Positions 16,837 to 26,200 of a stretch of DNA of 64,000 nucleotides are shown here, piece after piece. The DNA lies in NCBI GenBank assembly GCA_003665935.1, contig QPLR01000005.1, positions 124,001-188,000 on the forward strand. The letters are read 5' to 3'. The position numbers and the translations under genes are program-made. The notes under the pieces were generated by a model, which was not told the origin of the DNA, ran no database searches, and saw only the letters and a program-made list of their open reading frames with translations. This DNA comes from Halobellus sp. Atlit-31R (lineage in GTDB: Archaea > Halobacteriota > Halobacteria > Halobacteriales > Haloferacaceae). The stretch's first letter is position 1. Every line of letters begins with the position of its first letter.

Positions 16837-17715
16837 CTACTCCTGGCCGCCCTTCTGGACGTCCGCCTCGGCGTAGCTGACGTCGCGGCCGGTGACGTCG
16901 ACGGTCATCGAGCCGACGGACTCGATCTCGGCGTCGATCGTGTCGCCGTCGGTGAGTTCGCTCACGCCCTCCGGCGTGCCCGTCGTGATGACGTCGCCGA
17001 CTTCCAGCGTCGCGCCGAGCGAGGCGTACTGGACGACGTCCGCGCAGGTGTAGACCATATCGCCCGTGTTCTCGTACTGACGGCGCTCGCCGTTGAGCTG
17101 CAGTTCCATCTGGAGATCCTGCGGGTCGTCGATCTCGTCGGCGGTGACGACGCACGGCCCGATGACGGTGAACGTGTCGTAGGACTTGCGGTTCGAGCGG
17201 TCCTGGTCACCGCGCAGGGAGATGTCGAGCAGGATCGTGTAGCCGAAGATGTGGTCCCACGCCTCCGCCGCGGAGACGTCCTTGGCCTCCTCGCCCATCA
17301 CGAAGGCGAGTTCGATCTCGTGGTCCGTCCGGCGGTCGCTGAACGGCAGTTCGATGCCGTGGTCGGGGCCGACGACGCTGGAGGGCGCTTTCAGGAAGTA
17401 GCCTTTGTCCTTGATCGAGAACCACTCGTCGGTCGTGATGTCCTTGTCGGAGATCGCCTCTTCGATGTGGTTCTCGTAGTTCAGCGGCGCGGCGATGACC
17501 TTGCCCGGACGGCCGACGGGCGAGCCGATCTCGACGTCTTCGACGTCGTAGTCGGGGTCTTCGCCTTCGTACTCGGCGGCGTCGTAGTCGCCCTCGATGT
17601 ACTCGACGAGCGGCTCGTCGCCGTCGAGACCGAGACGGTCCGTGAGGTCGATGACGCCCTCTCCATCTTCTGTAAGCAGTCCGAGCTTCTCGTCGTCGTA
17701 GCGGACGAAGCGCAT
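16837..17715 (-). CDS. Fumarylacetoacetate-hydrolase-family protein (maleyl-/fumarylpyruvate hydrolase candidate)
   Basis: 292 residues. The FAH core contains the metal ligands in HEIELAFVMG (Glu-x-Glu) and a downstream Asp in GYTILLDIS, plus TTGTPEGV near the C-terminus. FAH proteins in gentisate pathways cleave maleylpyruvate directly or fumarylpyruvate after isomerisation. I see no maleylpyruvate isomerase in the window, so either maleylpyruvate is cleaved directly or the isomerase is elsewhere. A TATA-like gataaaag is about 27 nt upstream of the start. Confidence 0.9.
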   Translation of the reverse strand: MRFVRYDDEKLGLLTEDGEGVIDLTDRLGLDGDEPLVEYIEGDYDAAEYEGEDPDYDVEDVEIGSPVGRPGKVIAAPLNYENHIEEAISDKDITTDEWFSIKDKGYFLKAPSSVVGPDHGIELPFSDRRTDHEIELAFVMGEEAKDVSAAEAWDHIFGYTILLDISLRGDQDRSNRKSYDTFTVIGPCVVTADEIDDPQDLQMELQLNGERRQYENTGDMVYTCADVVQYASLGATLEVGDVITTGTPEGVSELTDGDTIDAEIESVGSMTVDVTGRDVSYAEADVQKGGQE

Positions 17716-17851
17716 ATCCAGTTCATCGTCGGAATCCGTGATAAAAGATGCCTTTCGACGCGCGGCGGAACACCGGCGAGCCGCTCGTCGAGCGCGCCCG
17801 CCGGCCGCCCTGCCCAGTCGATCCGGGCCGTCGTCCGCCTCTGAACCTCGC

Positions 17852-18751
17852 TTAGAGGTAGCTCTCGGTCCGTGTCAACTCGACGTCGGCGGCGACGTCC
17901 TCGCGGAAGTGCTCGGCGAGCGCCTCGAGCGTCCAGCCGTCCGGGTCGACGCCGACGGCCTCCATCGCCGGGTCCGAGAGGACGCCGACGCGGTCGCCGC
18001 CGGCGTACAGCGTACAGCCGGTGACGTCCTCGGCGTGGTCGCTCGCCAGATACGCGACCAGCGGTGCGACCTTCTCTGCCGGCATCTCCGCCGCCGTGTA
18101 GGGGCGGTGCTCCTCGGGTACCGTCTCGGTCATTCGGGTGTAGCCGTTCGGAATCAGGGCGTTGACGCGGACGTCGGAGCGAACCAGCTCCGTCGAGACC
18201 GAGCGTACCATCCCCAGCACGCCCGCTTTCGCGGCGGCGTAGTTCGCCTGACCGAGGCTGCCGCGGGCCGCGCCGCCGCTGACCGCGAGATACGAGCGCT
18301 GTCGGTCGAAGCCCTCTTCGCCCGCAGCCTTGCTCGCCTCGCGCCAGTGGGCCGCGGCGGCGCGCAGCGGCGCGAACTGGCCGGTGAGGTTGGTCTCGAC
18401 GACGGCCTCCCAGTCCGCCGGCGAGAGCTTGTAGCTGAGCCCGTCCCGGAGGATGCCCGCGAAGTTGCAGACGAAGTCGACGCGGCCGTACTCCGCGACG
18501 GTATCGGCGATCAGCGCGTCCGCGTACTCGAAGTCGCTGACGTCGCCGTGGTGCGCCGTCGCCGTGCCGCCGCGTTCGCGGATCTCGGCGGCGACGGCCT
18601 CGGGGACCGCGGGGTCGCTCCCCGTGCCGTCGACGTCGGTCCCGAGATCGTTGACGACGACGCGTGCGCCGTGGGCCGCAAGCTCGTGGGCCGCCTGCTC
18701 GCCGAGACCGTTGCCGCCGCCGGCGACGACACAGACTGCGTCTTCGAGCAT
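17852..18751 (-). CDS. Short-chain dehydrogenase (3-hydroxyacyl-CoA dehydrogenase type)
   Basis: 299-residue classical SDR. Cofactor loop GGGNGLGEQ near residues 11-19, a VVNDLG segment that suggests NAD preference, catalytic Ser in SGGAARGSLGQ and YAAAK (Tyr-x3-Lys). The sequence resembles the (3R)-hydroxyacyl-CoA dehydrogenase domain of multifunctional enzyme type 2. Its start is 1 nt past the end of the aldehyde dehydrogenase gene, so it is second in that operon. It may remove an aromatic side chain or oxidise a related alcohol. Confidence 0.88.
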   Translation of the reverse strand: MLEDAVCVVAGGGNGLGEQAAHELAAHGARVVVNDLGTDVDGTGSDPAVPEAVAAEIRERGGTATAHHGDVSDFEYADALIADTVAEYGRVDFVCNFAGILRDGLSYKLSPADWEAVVETNLTGQFAPLRAAAAHWREASKAAGEEGFDRQRSYLAVSGGAARGSLGQANYAAAKAGVLGMVRSVSTELVRSDVRVNALIPNGYTRMTETVPEEHRPYTAAEMPAEKVAPLVAYLASDHAEDVTGCTLYAGGDRVGVLSDPAMEAVGVDPDGWTLEALAEHFREDVAADVELTRTESYL

Positions 18752-18752
18752 C

Positions 18753-20252
18753 TCAGAACGGGAACTCGCGGGGCTCGTGCTGCAGCGAGATCCACTTCTT
18801 CTCGGTCACCTCGTCGAGGAAGTCCTCGCTGTTGTAGCCGCCGAGTCCCGACGCCCCCGTCCCGCTGAACGGGACGTGCGCCTCGTCGTTGACCGGCTGG
18901 TCGTTGACGTGGACCATTCCGGTTTCGAGCTGCGTCGCGATGCGCTTGCCCGCGCCGACGTCACCGGCGTGGACAGAGCCCGAAAGGCCGTAGTCGGTGT
19001 CGTTGGCGAGCTCGATCGCCTCCTCGACGTCCGAGAACGGGATGACCGGCGCGATGGGGCCGAAGTGCTCGTTGCAGGCGGCCGCCATGTCGTTCGTCGC
19101 GTTCGAGAGCACCGTGGGCTCGACGACCAGTGAGTCCTCGACGCCGTCGAGGTCGACGACGCCGCCGCCGGTTTCGAGCGTCGCCCCCGCTTCGACCGTC
19201 CGCTCGACGTAGTCGAGCATCTCGTCGCGCTGTGCCTCGTCGATGATGGGACCGATCACGACCTCCTCGTGAGCGCTGCCCGCGGGAAGGTGGGAGGCGC
19301 GCTCGGTCAGTCGCTCCACGTACTCGTCGTAGACGTCCTCGTGGACGAGATGGCGGTTGATCGAGATGCAGATCTGGCCCTGGTGGAGGAACGAGCCGAA
19401 GACGCCGGCGTCGACCGCGGCGTCGAGATCGGCCTCGTCGGTGACGATGTGAGCGTTGTTGCCGCCGAGTTCCATCGCGGGGACGGCGAGGTTCTCCGCG
19501 GCGATCCCGGCGACGCGGCGGCCGACCTCGGTCGAACCGGTGAACGCGACGACGTCGCTCTCGTCGTGGCCGGCTACGTGGTCGCCGATCTCCGAGCCCT
19601 TGCCGGTGACGACGTTGACGACGCCGTCGGGGAAGCCGGCCTCCTCGAAGAGCCGGGCGAACAGCAGCCCGCCGATTATCGGCGTGTTGGTCGCGGGCTT
19701 GAGGACGACCGTGTTCCCGGCCGCGACGGCGGGGACGACCGCGCGCGCCGAGAGGTTCAGCGGGAAGTTCCACGGCGAGATGACCGTGACGACGCCCTTC
19801 GCCTCGCGCTCGACGATGTTCTCCTTGCCGGGGATATTCGAGGCGGCGTGCTCGCCTTTCATCCGTCGCGGGAGCGTCGCGGCCTCCGAGATCTGGTCCA
19901 TCGTGAGCTCGAAGCCGGTGTCGGAAACGCCGTGCATCGCGCCCGCTTCGGTGGTGTAGAGCTCGACGATTTCGGCCCTGTGCTCCGCCATCACTTGCTG
20001 GAGCCCCTGGACGAGCTGCTCGCGCTCGGCCGGCGGCGTCTGGGCCCACTCGGACTGTGCTGCCGCGGCAGCCTCGTAGGCAGCGTCGACGTCCGCCTCG
20101 TTCGCGCGGGGGACGTGGGTGACCGTCTCGCGGGTCGAGGGATCTTCGACCGCGAGCGTCTGGCCGCTGTCGCAGTCTACCCACTCGCCGTCGATGTAGA
20201 GCTGACTCCAGTCGTCGTCGATGCTGTATCCTGACTGACCTTCGAGTGCCAT
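18753..20252 (-). CDS. NAD(P)+-dependent aldehyde dehydrogenase
   Basis: 499 residues, full ALDH length. General base Glu in MELGGNNAHI (about 266), catalytic Cys in LHQGQICISIN (about 300) and the SPWNFPLNL cofactor region. Overall it looks closest to the benzaldehyde/vanillin-dehydrogenase type, oxidising an aromatic or aliphatic aldehyde to the acid. It is followed immediately by the SDR gene. An aromatic aldehyde substrate is inferred from the island. Confidence 0.9.
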   Translation of the reverse strand: MALEGQSGYSIDDDWSQLYIDGEWVDCDSGQTLAVEDPSTRETVTHVPRANEADVDAAYEAAAAAQSEWAQTPPAEREQLVQGLQQVMAEHRAEIVELYTTEAGAMHGVSDTGFELTMDQISEAATLPRRMKGEHAASNIPGKENIVEREAKGVVTVISPWNFPLNLSARAVVPAVAAGNTVVLKPATNTPIIGGLLFARLFEEAGFPDGVVNVVTGKGSEIGDHVAGHDESDVVAFTGSTEVGRRVAGIAAENLAVPAMELGGNNAHIVTDEADLDAAVDAGVFGSFLHQGQICISINRHLVHEDVYDEYVERLTERASHLPAGSAHEEVVIGPIIDEAQRDEMLDYVERTVEAGATLETGGGVVDLDGVEDSLVVEPTVLSNATNDMAAACNEHFGPIAPVIPFSDVEEAIELANDTDYGLSGSVHAGDVGAGKRIATQLETGMVHVNDQPVNDEAHVPFSGTGASGLGGYNSEDFLDEVTEKKWISLQHEPREFPF

Positions 20253-20483
20253 ACGCGTAGACTCTCACGATTCGGTAAAGAAGGTTTGGCCAAATGCGCA
20301 CAGTCACGGGCTGTCGGTGGGCTACGCTGGCGAATCCGTCACTCGGCGATGCACGCGGTCCGTAGCGCGTCGCAGAGGTCGGACGCGAACTGTATGGGAA
20401 AATAATAAGAGACGGTGCACAGTCTGTACGGCTCACACGCCGACGTGGGGTGGCCCCGCGACGTCGCCCGCCGTCGCAGCGCT

Positions 20484-21695
20484 ATGGACCCAGCGATGAA
20501 CGACGATCACGACGCCGCGTTCGACTCGTCCACGAGTTGGCTCGTCGCCGCGCTCGGCCTGCTCGTGCTCGTCCTCGTCTGGGGGTTGGTCTTCACCTTC
20601 ACCGTCTACGCGCAGGCGCTCGGCGACGCGTTCGGGCTGTCGGGCCTCCGCGTCTCGTCGATCTTCTCGATCACGACAGCGACGTTCTACGTCGCCGGCG
20701 GGACGATCGGGATTCTCATCGCACGGGTGCCGCTCCGCCCGGTCGTCGCCGCTGCCGGCGTGGTGCTTCTGTCAGCGGTCGGGCTCCTGCAGGTCGTGAC
20801 GTCGTATCTCGGGCTCGCAGTCGTGTTCGGGCTGGTCGGGGTCGCCAGCGGGACGATGTTCGTGATCGTCATCTCGCTCGTCCCGCAGTGGTTCGAACGG
20901 TACGAGGGGCGGGCGATGGGGATCACGATGACGGGCAACGGACTCGGAATCCTGGTGTTCCCGCCGATCTGGGTGTGGCTGCTCGATCGCACCGGCTTCG
21001 ACGAGACGTTCGCCGTGATCGCGGGGGCGACGGCGCTCGCGACGCTCGCTGCCAGCGCCGTCTACCGCCGTCCGCCGGGGCTGCGCGCCGGCGGCACTGC
21101 GCCCGTCGACGTCTCGTGGCTCCGCTCGCGGATCACCGACGCGTCGTTCGGCGGTGCGCTCGTCGGGTTCTCAGCTCTCTGGAGCTGGTACTTCGTGCTC
21201 TCGTCGGACTTCGTCGGGATTCTGACTGCCGGCGGGATCGCTCGCGGGGTCGCCGCCACGGCCTTCGGCATCGTCGGTGGCGTCAGCGTCGCCGCCCGCG
21301 TCGCCAGCGGGGAGTTCGCCGACCGGATCGGGATGCGCGTCACGTTGGCGACCGGGGTCGTCCTCGCGGCCGTCGGTACCGTCGCGTTGCCCTGGACGGA
21401 GACGCGTCTCGCGATGTACGCGCTGCTCGTCGTCTTCGGCATCGGGCTCGGCGCGATCGCCCCGCTGTACTCGCCGATCGTCATCGGGCGCTTCGGGCCG
21501 GAGAACGCGACAGCGATCGTCGGGGCGTTCACCGTCGCCCAGGCGGCGACGGCGTTTCTCGTGCCGATCGGGCTGAATCTCCTCCGAGAGGCGACGAACG
21601 GCTACGTCGTCCCGCTCGTCGCCGTCGGCGGTCTCACGTTCCTCGGAGCGGGGCTGTTCTACCGCGGGACGGCCCCGGCGGACGAGTCGTCGTAG
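20484..21695 (+). CDS. MFS transporter
   Basis: 403 residues with about twelve membrane helices in two halves. The MFS loop motif between helices 2 and 3 is weak, but the OxlT/monocarboxylate-like pattern (WGLVFTFTVYAQALGDAFGLSG, then MGITMTGNGLGILVFPP) is clear. Start chosen at ATG 20484 (MDPAMNDDHD); an upstream GTG at 20415 overlaps a TATA-like aaaataataag and is unlikely. Probably carries an organic acid; it borders the aromatic island. Confidence 0.85.
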   Translation: MDPAMNDDHDAAFDSSTSWLVAALGLLVLVLVWGLVFTFTVYAQALGDAFGLSGLRVSSIFSITTATFYVAGGTIGILIARVPLRPVVAAAGVVLLSAVGLLQVVTSYLGLAVVFGLVGVASGTMFVIVISLVPQWFERYEGRAMGITMTGNGLGILVFPPIWVWLLDRTGFDETFAVIAGATALATLAASAVYRRPPGLRAGGTAPVDVSWLRSRITDASFGGALVGFSALWSWYFVLSSDFVGILTAGGIARGVAATAFGIVGGVSVAARVASGEFADRIGMRVTLATGVVLAAVGTVALPWTETRLAMYALLVVFGIGLGAIAPLYSPIVIGRFGPENATAIVGAFTVAQAATAFLVPIGLNLLREATNGYVVPLVAVGGLTFLGAGLFYRGTAPADESS

Positions 21696-21775
21696 CGCGT
21701 CGCTACCGGATGGTTCGAGCGCCGAGACAGCGTCGTCGCGCAGTCAGAAGAGAGTGAAAAGGCGTTCGTCGCCGC

Positions 21776-24700
21776 CTAGCGATCGGCCAAGCCGGCAGCG
21801 AGCGCCTCGATCGGCGTCGGCGGCTCCTCCCGCCCCGCGTCGCGCTCCGGCAGCAGCGACTGGTCGACGGCGGCACCGAGGTCGTTGAGCTGCGTCCGGC
21901 AGGACGCGCCCGGAGCGACGACGGACTCGGCCTCGCTGTCGTCGACCTGCTCTTTGAGCGTCTCGCCGATCGCCTGGCTCATCGCGCGGTGCTCGGACTC
22001 GTAACCGAAGCTGCCGGCCATCCCGCAGCACCCGGAGTCCAGCGGATCGACGCGGTAGCCGGCCCGCCGCAGGACGCCGACCGCGTGGTGGTCCTTCTTC
22101 GTGGCCTTCTGGTGGCAGTGCCCGTGGTAGGCGATCGACCGTCCGGGCGCGTCGAAGTCGATCTGCTCGTCGAGCCGGAAGGTGTCGAGGTACTCACAGA
22201 CGCCGTAACTGTTCGCCTGGACCGTCTCGACGGCGTTACCGGAGAGTAGGTCGCCGTAGTCCGACTGCAGCATCACCGCGTCGGAGGGCTCGGCGACGAC
22301 GACGTCCCAGCCGTCCTCGATCCACGGGACGAGGGCGTCGACCGTCTCCGTGGCCGTCTCCCGTGCGATGTCGAGGAAGCCCTTCGAGAAGGCCGGGCGA
22401 CCGCTGTCGGTCACGTCCGCGAGGTCGACGTGGACGCCGGCCGCCTCGAGGACCTGGACGGCCGCCTTCCCGACGTCCGGGTGGCTGTAGTTCGTGTACG
22501 TGTCGGGGAGCAAGACGACGCGGCGGTCGGCCTCGTCGGGGTCGACCTGTGGACCCCGCGCGGCGAACCAGTCCTGCAGCGTCTCGCGCTCGAACGTCGG
22601 GAGCGTGCGATCGCTCGCGATCCCGATCGTCTGTTCCAGCACGGCGCGTGCGCCGGGCACCTTCGCCGCCCAGTTGGAGACGGGCGCGAACGTGCTCCCG
22701 AGCTTCGCCAGCGTATCGACGTTGGCAAAGAGCTTCGAGCGCAGCGAGGAGCCGTGCTCCTCGTGGTAGGCGTGCGTCACTTCGGCTTTGAGCTTCGCGA
22801 GGTCGACTTCGCTCGGACAGTCGTTCGCACAGCCCTTACAGCCGATGCAGAGATCCATCACCTCGGTGACGAACTCCTCGTCGGTCGGGTCGTCGGGGAG
22901 GTCGCCGCTCATCGCCTGCCGGAGCATATTCGCCCGGCCGCGGGTGGCGGTGATCTCCTCGTCGGCCGCGCGGTACGTCGGGCACATCACGCCGCCCTCG
23001 GACTGCTGGGTACGGCAGCCGCCGCAGCCGTGACAGAGTTCGACCATCCCCTGCATCCCGTTCTCGTCGTCCCACACCAGCGCCGGATCGAAGCCGGCGT
23101 CGAACTCGTAGTCGGGGTCGAAGCGGAGATTCTCGGTGAGCGCCACGTCGCCGCAGACCTGGCCGGGGTTGAGTAGCCAGTCGGGGTCGAAGGCGGTCTT
23201 GAGATCCTGGAACGCGGTCCAGAGCTGCTCGCCGTAGAGTTTCCGGTTCCACTGGGTCCGCGCGCGCCCGTCGCCGTGCTCACCGGAGACGGAGCCGCCG
23301 AGTTCGACGACGAGGTCGGTCACAGCCTCGCCGATGGCCTCCATCGCGTCCAGATCCGTCTGCGACTTCGTGTTGACGAGCGGGCGGACGTGCAGCACGC
23401 CGGGGCCCGCGTGGGCGTAGAAGGACGCGAACGTGTCGTGCTCTTCGAGCACCGACTGGAACTCGGTGACGAACCGCGGGAGATGTTCCGGCGGGACGGC
23501 GCAGTCCTCGAGGAAGCTGATGTGTTTGGCGTCGCTGGTCCGTCCGAGGAGGATCGGGAGCCCCGACTTCCGGAGCTTCCAGATCTCCTTGCGGTCGGCC
23601 TTGTCGTGCGCCTCCAGGGCGTCGAAGGCGAACTGCTCTGCGCCCGCGTCCACCGACACCTCACTGTCACCGCCGGCGTCGTCGCCCCGGTCGGGCACGC
23701 GGTCCGCGAGGAGGTCGGCGACTTTCTCGCGGCCGTCCGCGTCGTCCTCGGCGTAGAACTCCACTAAGAGCGCGGCCTCGGTCCGGTCGGGGAGCATCCC
23801 GGCGACCTCCGCGAACTCCGTCGTCTCCGACGCCAGCCCGAGGAGGACGTCGTCGATCAGTTCGACGGCCGCGGGGTCGTGTTCGAGCACGTGGACGACG
23901 TCGCTGACGGTGTCGACGACGCTGTCGTAGGTCAGAAGCGCCACCGACTTGGTCTCCGGGAGGGGCTCTAGGGAGACGGTCGCCTCCGTGACGACCGCGA
24001 GCGTTCCTTCCGACCCCGCGAGCAGGTGCGCGAGGTTGACGACGCCCGGCTCGCCGAACTCGCCGTCGGCCTCGGCGACCAGCCGATCGAGGTTGTAGCC
24101 CGAGACGTTCCGTTTCATCTCCGGATACCGGCTGTGAACCTCCGCGGAGTGCTCGTCGAGGACCGCGATCACGCCGGCGGCGATCTTCGCCTCGGCGTCG
24201 CCCTCGGGGTCGGCGCGCTCGCGCAGTTCCTCGACGGTGACCTCGCCGAACGTCGTGACCGTCCCGTCCGCGAGGACGACCTCGACCTCCTCGACGTAGT
24301 GGTCGGTCTTCTCGTAGACGAGCGAGTGCGCGCCGGTGGAGTTGTTGCCGATCGCGCCGCCGATGGCGCTTCTGTTTCCGGCGGCCGGATCAGGGCCGAA
24401 CGTCAGGCCGTGCTCGGCCGCGCGGTCGTTGAGCGTCGCGAGGACGGTCCCCGCCTGGACGTGTGCCTCGCGGGCGTCGGGGTCGACGTCGTAGACGGCG
24501 TTCATATGCCGCGCGAAGTCGAGAACGACCGCCTCGTTGACCGTCTGGCCGGCGAGACTCGTGCCGCCGCCGCGCGGAAGCACCGGGATCTCCTCGGCGG
24601 CGCAGTAGGAGACGACGCTCGCGACGTCGTCGGTCGAGGTCGGGAAGACGACGCCGATCGGCGTCACCTCGTACGCGCTGGCGTCGGTGGCGTACATCTG

Positions 24701-24874
24701 TCGCGTGTAGGTGTCGAAGCGGACTTCCCCGTCGATGCGCCGATCGAGGGCGTCGACCAGATCCGGCCGTTCGACCTCCTCGGAGACGTACTGGTAGTTC
24801 GAACGGGCGTCTCTCGCCGGAGCGGCGGTGGCTACACCGCCGTCGGGAACGGCATCACTATCGCTGTCAGGCAT
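21776..24874 (-). CDS. FAD-linked oxidase / Fe-S oxidoreductase fusion (D-lactate dehydrogenase-like)
   Basis: 1032 residues. Order: FAD-binding type 4 domain (about 50-260, with PRGGGTSLAGQ), FAD oxidase C domain (to about 560), Fe-S region with CHGCGGCR and CIGCKGCANDCP cluster motifs (about 640-740), then cysteine-rich CCG segments (HGHCHQKAT and SGCCGMAGSFG) near the C-terminus. This is a GlcD-GlpC fusion as in respiratory D-lactate or 2-hydroxyacid dehydrogenases that feed electrons to quinone. ATG ending at 24874 chosen because the TATA box is about 29 nt upstream. Confidence 0.92.
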   Translation of the reverse strand: MPDSDSDAVPDGGVATAAPARDARSNYQYVSEEVERPDLVDALDRRIDGEVRFDTYTRQMYATDASAYEVTPIGVVFPTSTDDVASVVSYCAAEEIPVLPRGGGTSLAGQTVNEAVVLDFARHMNAVYDVDPDAREAHVQAGTVLATLNDRAAEHGLTFGPDPAAGNRSAIGGAIGNNSTGAHSLVYEKTDHYVEEVEVVLADGTVTTFGEVTVEELRERADPEGDAEAKIAAGVIAVLDEHSAEVHSRYPEMKRNVSGYNLDRLVAEADGEFGEPGVVNLAHLLAGSEGTLAVVTEATVSLEPLPETKSVALLTYDSVVDTVSDVVHVLEHDPAAVELIDDVLLGLASETTEFAEVAGMLPDRTEAALLVEFYAEDDADGREKVADLLADRVPDRGDDAGGDSEVSVDAGAEQFAFDALEAHDKADRKEIWKLRKSGLPILLGRTSDAKHISFLEDCAVPPEHLPRFVTEFQSVLEEHDTFASFYAHAGPGVLHVRPLVNTKSQTDLDAMEAIGEAVTDLVVELGGSVSGEHGDGRARTQWNRKLYGEQLWTAFQDLKTAFDPDWLLNPGQVCGDVALTENLRFDPDYEFDAGFDPALVWDDENGMQGMVELCHGCGGCRTQQSEGGVMCPTYRAADEEITATRGRANMLRQAMSGDLPDDPTDEEFVTEVMDLCIGCKGCANDCPSEVDLAKLKAEVTHAYHEEHGSSLRSKLFANVDTLAKLGSTFAPVSNWAAKVPGARAVLEQTIGIASDRTLPTFERETLQDWFAARGPQVDPDEADRRVVLLPDTYTNYSHPDVGKAAVQVLEAAGVHVDLADVTDSGRPAFSKGFLDIARETATETVDALVPWIEDGWDVVVAEPSDAVMLQSDYGDLLSGNAVETVQANSYGVCEYLDTFRLDEQIDFDAPGRSIAYHGHCHQKATKKDHHAVGVLRRAGYRVDPLDSGCCGMAGSFGYESEHRAMSQAIGETLKEQVDDSEAESVVAPGASCRTQLNDLGAAVDQSLLPERDAGREEPPTPIEALAAGLADR

Positions 24875-25114
24875 ATGCGTACCACTGGGAGTAACTATCA
24901 CTTATAGCCGCCGTTGTCGGCACACTGTGAGCTCTTCTCGTGACGCCGGATCTCACGGCCGTCCCGTGCCGTTTCAGCGCGTGTAGAAAACTGTCGTGTA
25001 GTTTCTCGAGTCGGAATCCGAGCGCCGTCTCCGGGATAATGCGACCAAAGCGTCGAATCGCACCGAAAGAAGACGCCTACAGGGTAAATTAAAGAACTAT
25101 ATAGTGGTTGTGTT

Positions 25115-26029
25115 CTACTCGTCTGCGGCGAACACGGCTTCGACGTCGTCGATCAGTTCCTCGTTTCCGACGTAGACCGGCGTCCGCGCGTGGAGGTCGT
25201 CCTTCTCGACGTCGAGCAGCGACTGATGACCGTCCGAGGACGCGCCGCCGGCGGTTTCGACGATGTATCCGACCGGATAGCCCTCGAACTGCACGCGCAA
25301 TTTGCCTTCGGGGGCGTTCGTCAGCGTGGGGTAGCCGAAGATGCCGCCGTAGGTGAGCACCTGGTTCACGTCGCCGATCATCGCCCCGCCGTAGCGGAGT
25401 TTCATCGTGGGGTCCGACTCGACGCCGTCGACGAACGACCGGAACGCGTCGACCCAGTGCGGCACGCGGCCACCGAACCCGTACACGGTCGGATCGTCCG
25501 GGAGCGTGACGTTCTCGCGGACGACTTCGTACTCGCCGTCCTGGTGAACGACGTACTCGGTGACGGTGTCGTCGCGGGCGGCGATCATCGTCGTCGTCGC
25601 CCCGTACAGGACGTACGCCGCGGCGACGATGTCGTCGCCGCTCGCCGGCAGAGGGCCGTCGTAGACGGCGACGATCGTCCCCATCGCAGCGTTAGGTTCG
25701 AGGTTCGACGAGCCGTCGAGGGGGTCGACGCAGACCGACAGTCCGCTGCCGACGTCGACGCTGTCGGCGCGCTCCTCGCTGGCGTAGGTGCCGACGTTCG
25801 AGAGCGACCCGAGCCGGTCGAGAAAGAGCTCGTCGGCGTAGACGTCTGCGGCCTTCTGGGACTCGCCGGAGGGGTTCTCGCCCTCGATGGCGACGCGGCG
25901 ACCGGGGAGGCCGCTGCGGACGTCCGGTGCAGAGCGCGCGACGACGTCGAGGACGGCGTCGACGGTGGCGCTGGTCGATTCGGGGTCGTTCGGCGCGGAA
26001 TTTTCTCTCGTGGCCATCGGATCACTCAT
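25115..26029 (-). CDS. fbp: Fructose-1,6-bisphosphatase, class I
   Basis: 304 residues. The metal-binding signature VDPLDGSSN is near residues 105-113, with GEN and EER acidic segments upstream and the substrate-binding [12 protein letters not shown] and VFEGYPVGY-like regions. The enzyme hydrolyses fructose 1,6-bisphosphate in gluconeogenesis, which suits growth on aromatic or organic acids. The start [10 protein letters not shown] is preferred over an upstream ATG at 26077 that lies in the TATA region. Confidence 0.93.
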   Translation of the reverse strand: MSDPMATRENSAPNDPESTSATVDAVLDVVARSAPDVRSGLPGRRVAIEGENPSGESQKAADVYADELFLDRLGSLSNVGTYASEERADSVDVGSGLSVCVDPLDGSSNLEPNAAMGTIVAVYDGPLPASGDDIVAAAYVLYGATTTMIAARDDTVTEYVVHQDGEYEVVRENVTLPDDPTVYGFGGRVPHWVDAFRSFVDGVESDPTMKLRYGGAMIGDVNQVLTYGGIFGYPTLTNAPEGKLRVQFEGYPVGYIVETAGGASSDGHQSLLDVEKDDLHARTPVYVGNEELIDDVEAVFAADE

Positions 26030-26040
26030 TCTGAATATCG

Positions 26041-26084
26041 GGAACTCGTTAGTTCCGTATGCGGTTATCTGAGGCATAAAATCT
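26041..26084 (-). promoter_or_regulatory. fbp promoter with inverted repeat GGAACT-N4-AGTTCC
   Basis: A perfect 6-bp inverted repeat at 26041-26056 lies between the start codon (26029) and a TATA-like gattttatg (reverse strand, 26076-26084). It thus covers the expected transcription start, a likely repressor or activator site for gluconeogenic control. Confidence 0.45.
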
Positions 26085-26200
26085 TTGTTCGCCTAGAACC
26101 CGCCTCTCGGCGCTGAAGCCAACGAAAATCAGTGTGAAACGAAGCGAGACGTACGATCGAGGTGAGCGGTCGAATTTACTCGAAAAGTAAACAGCATCTC

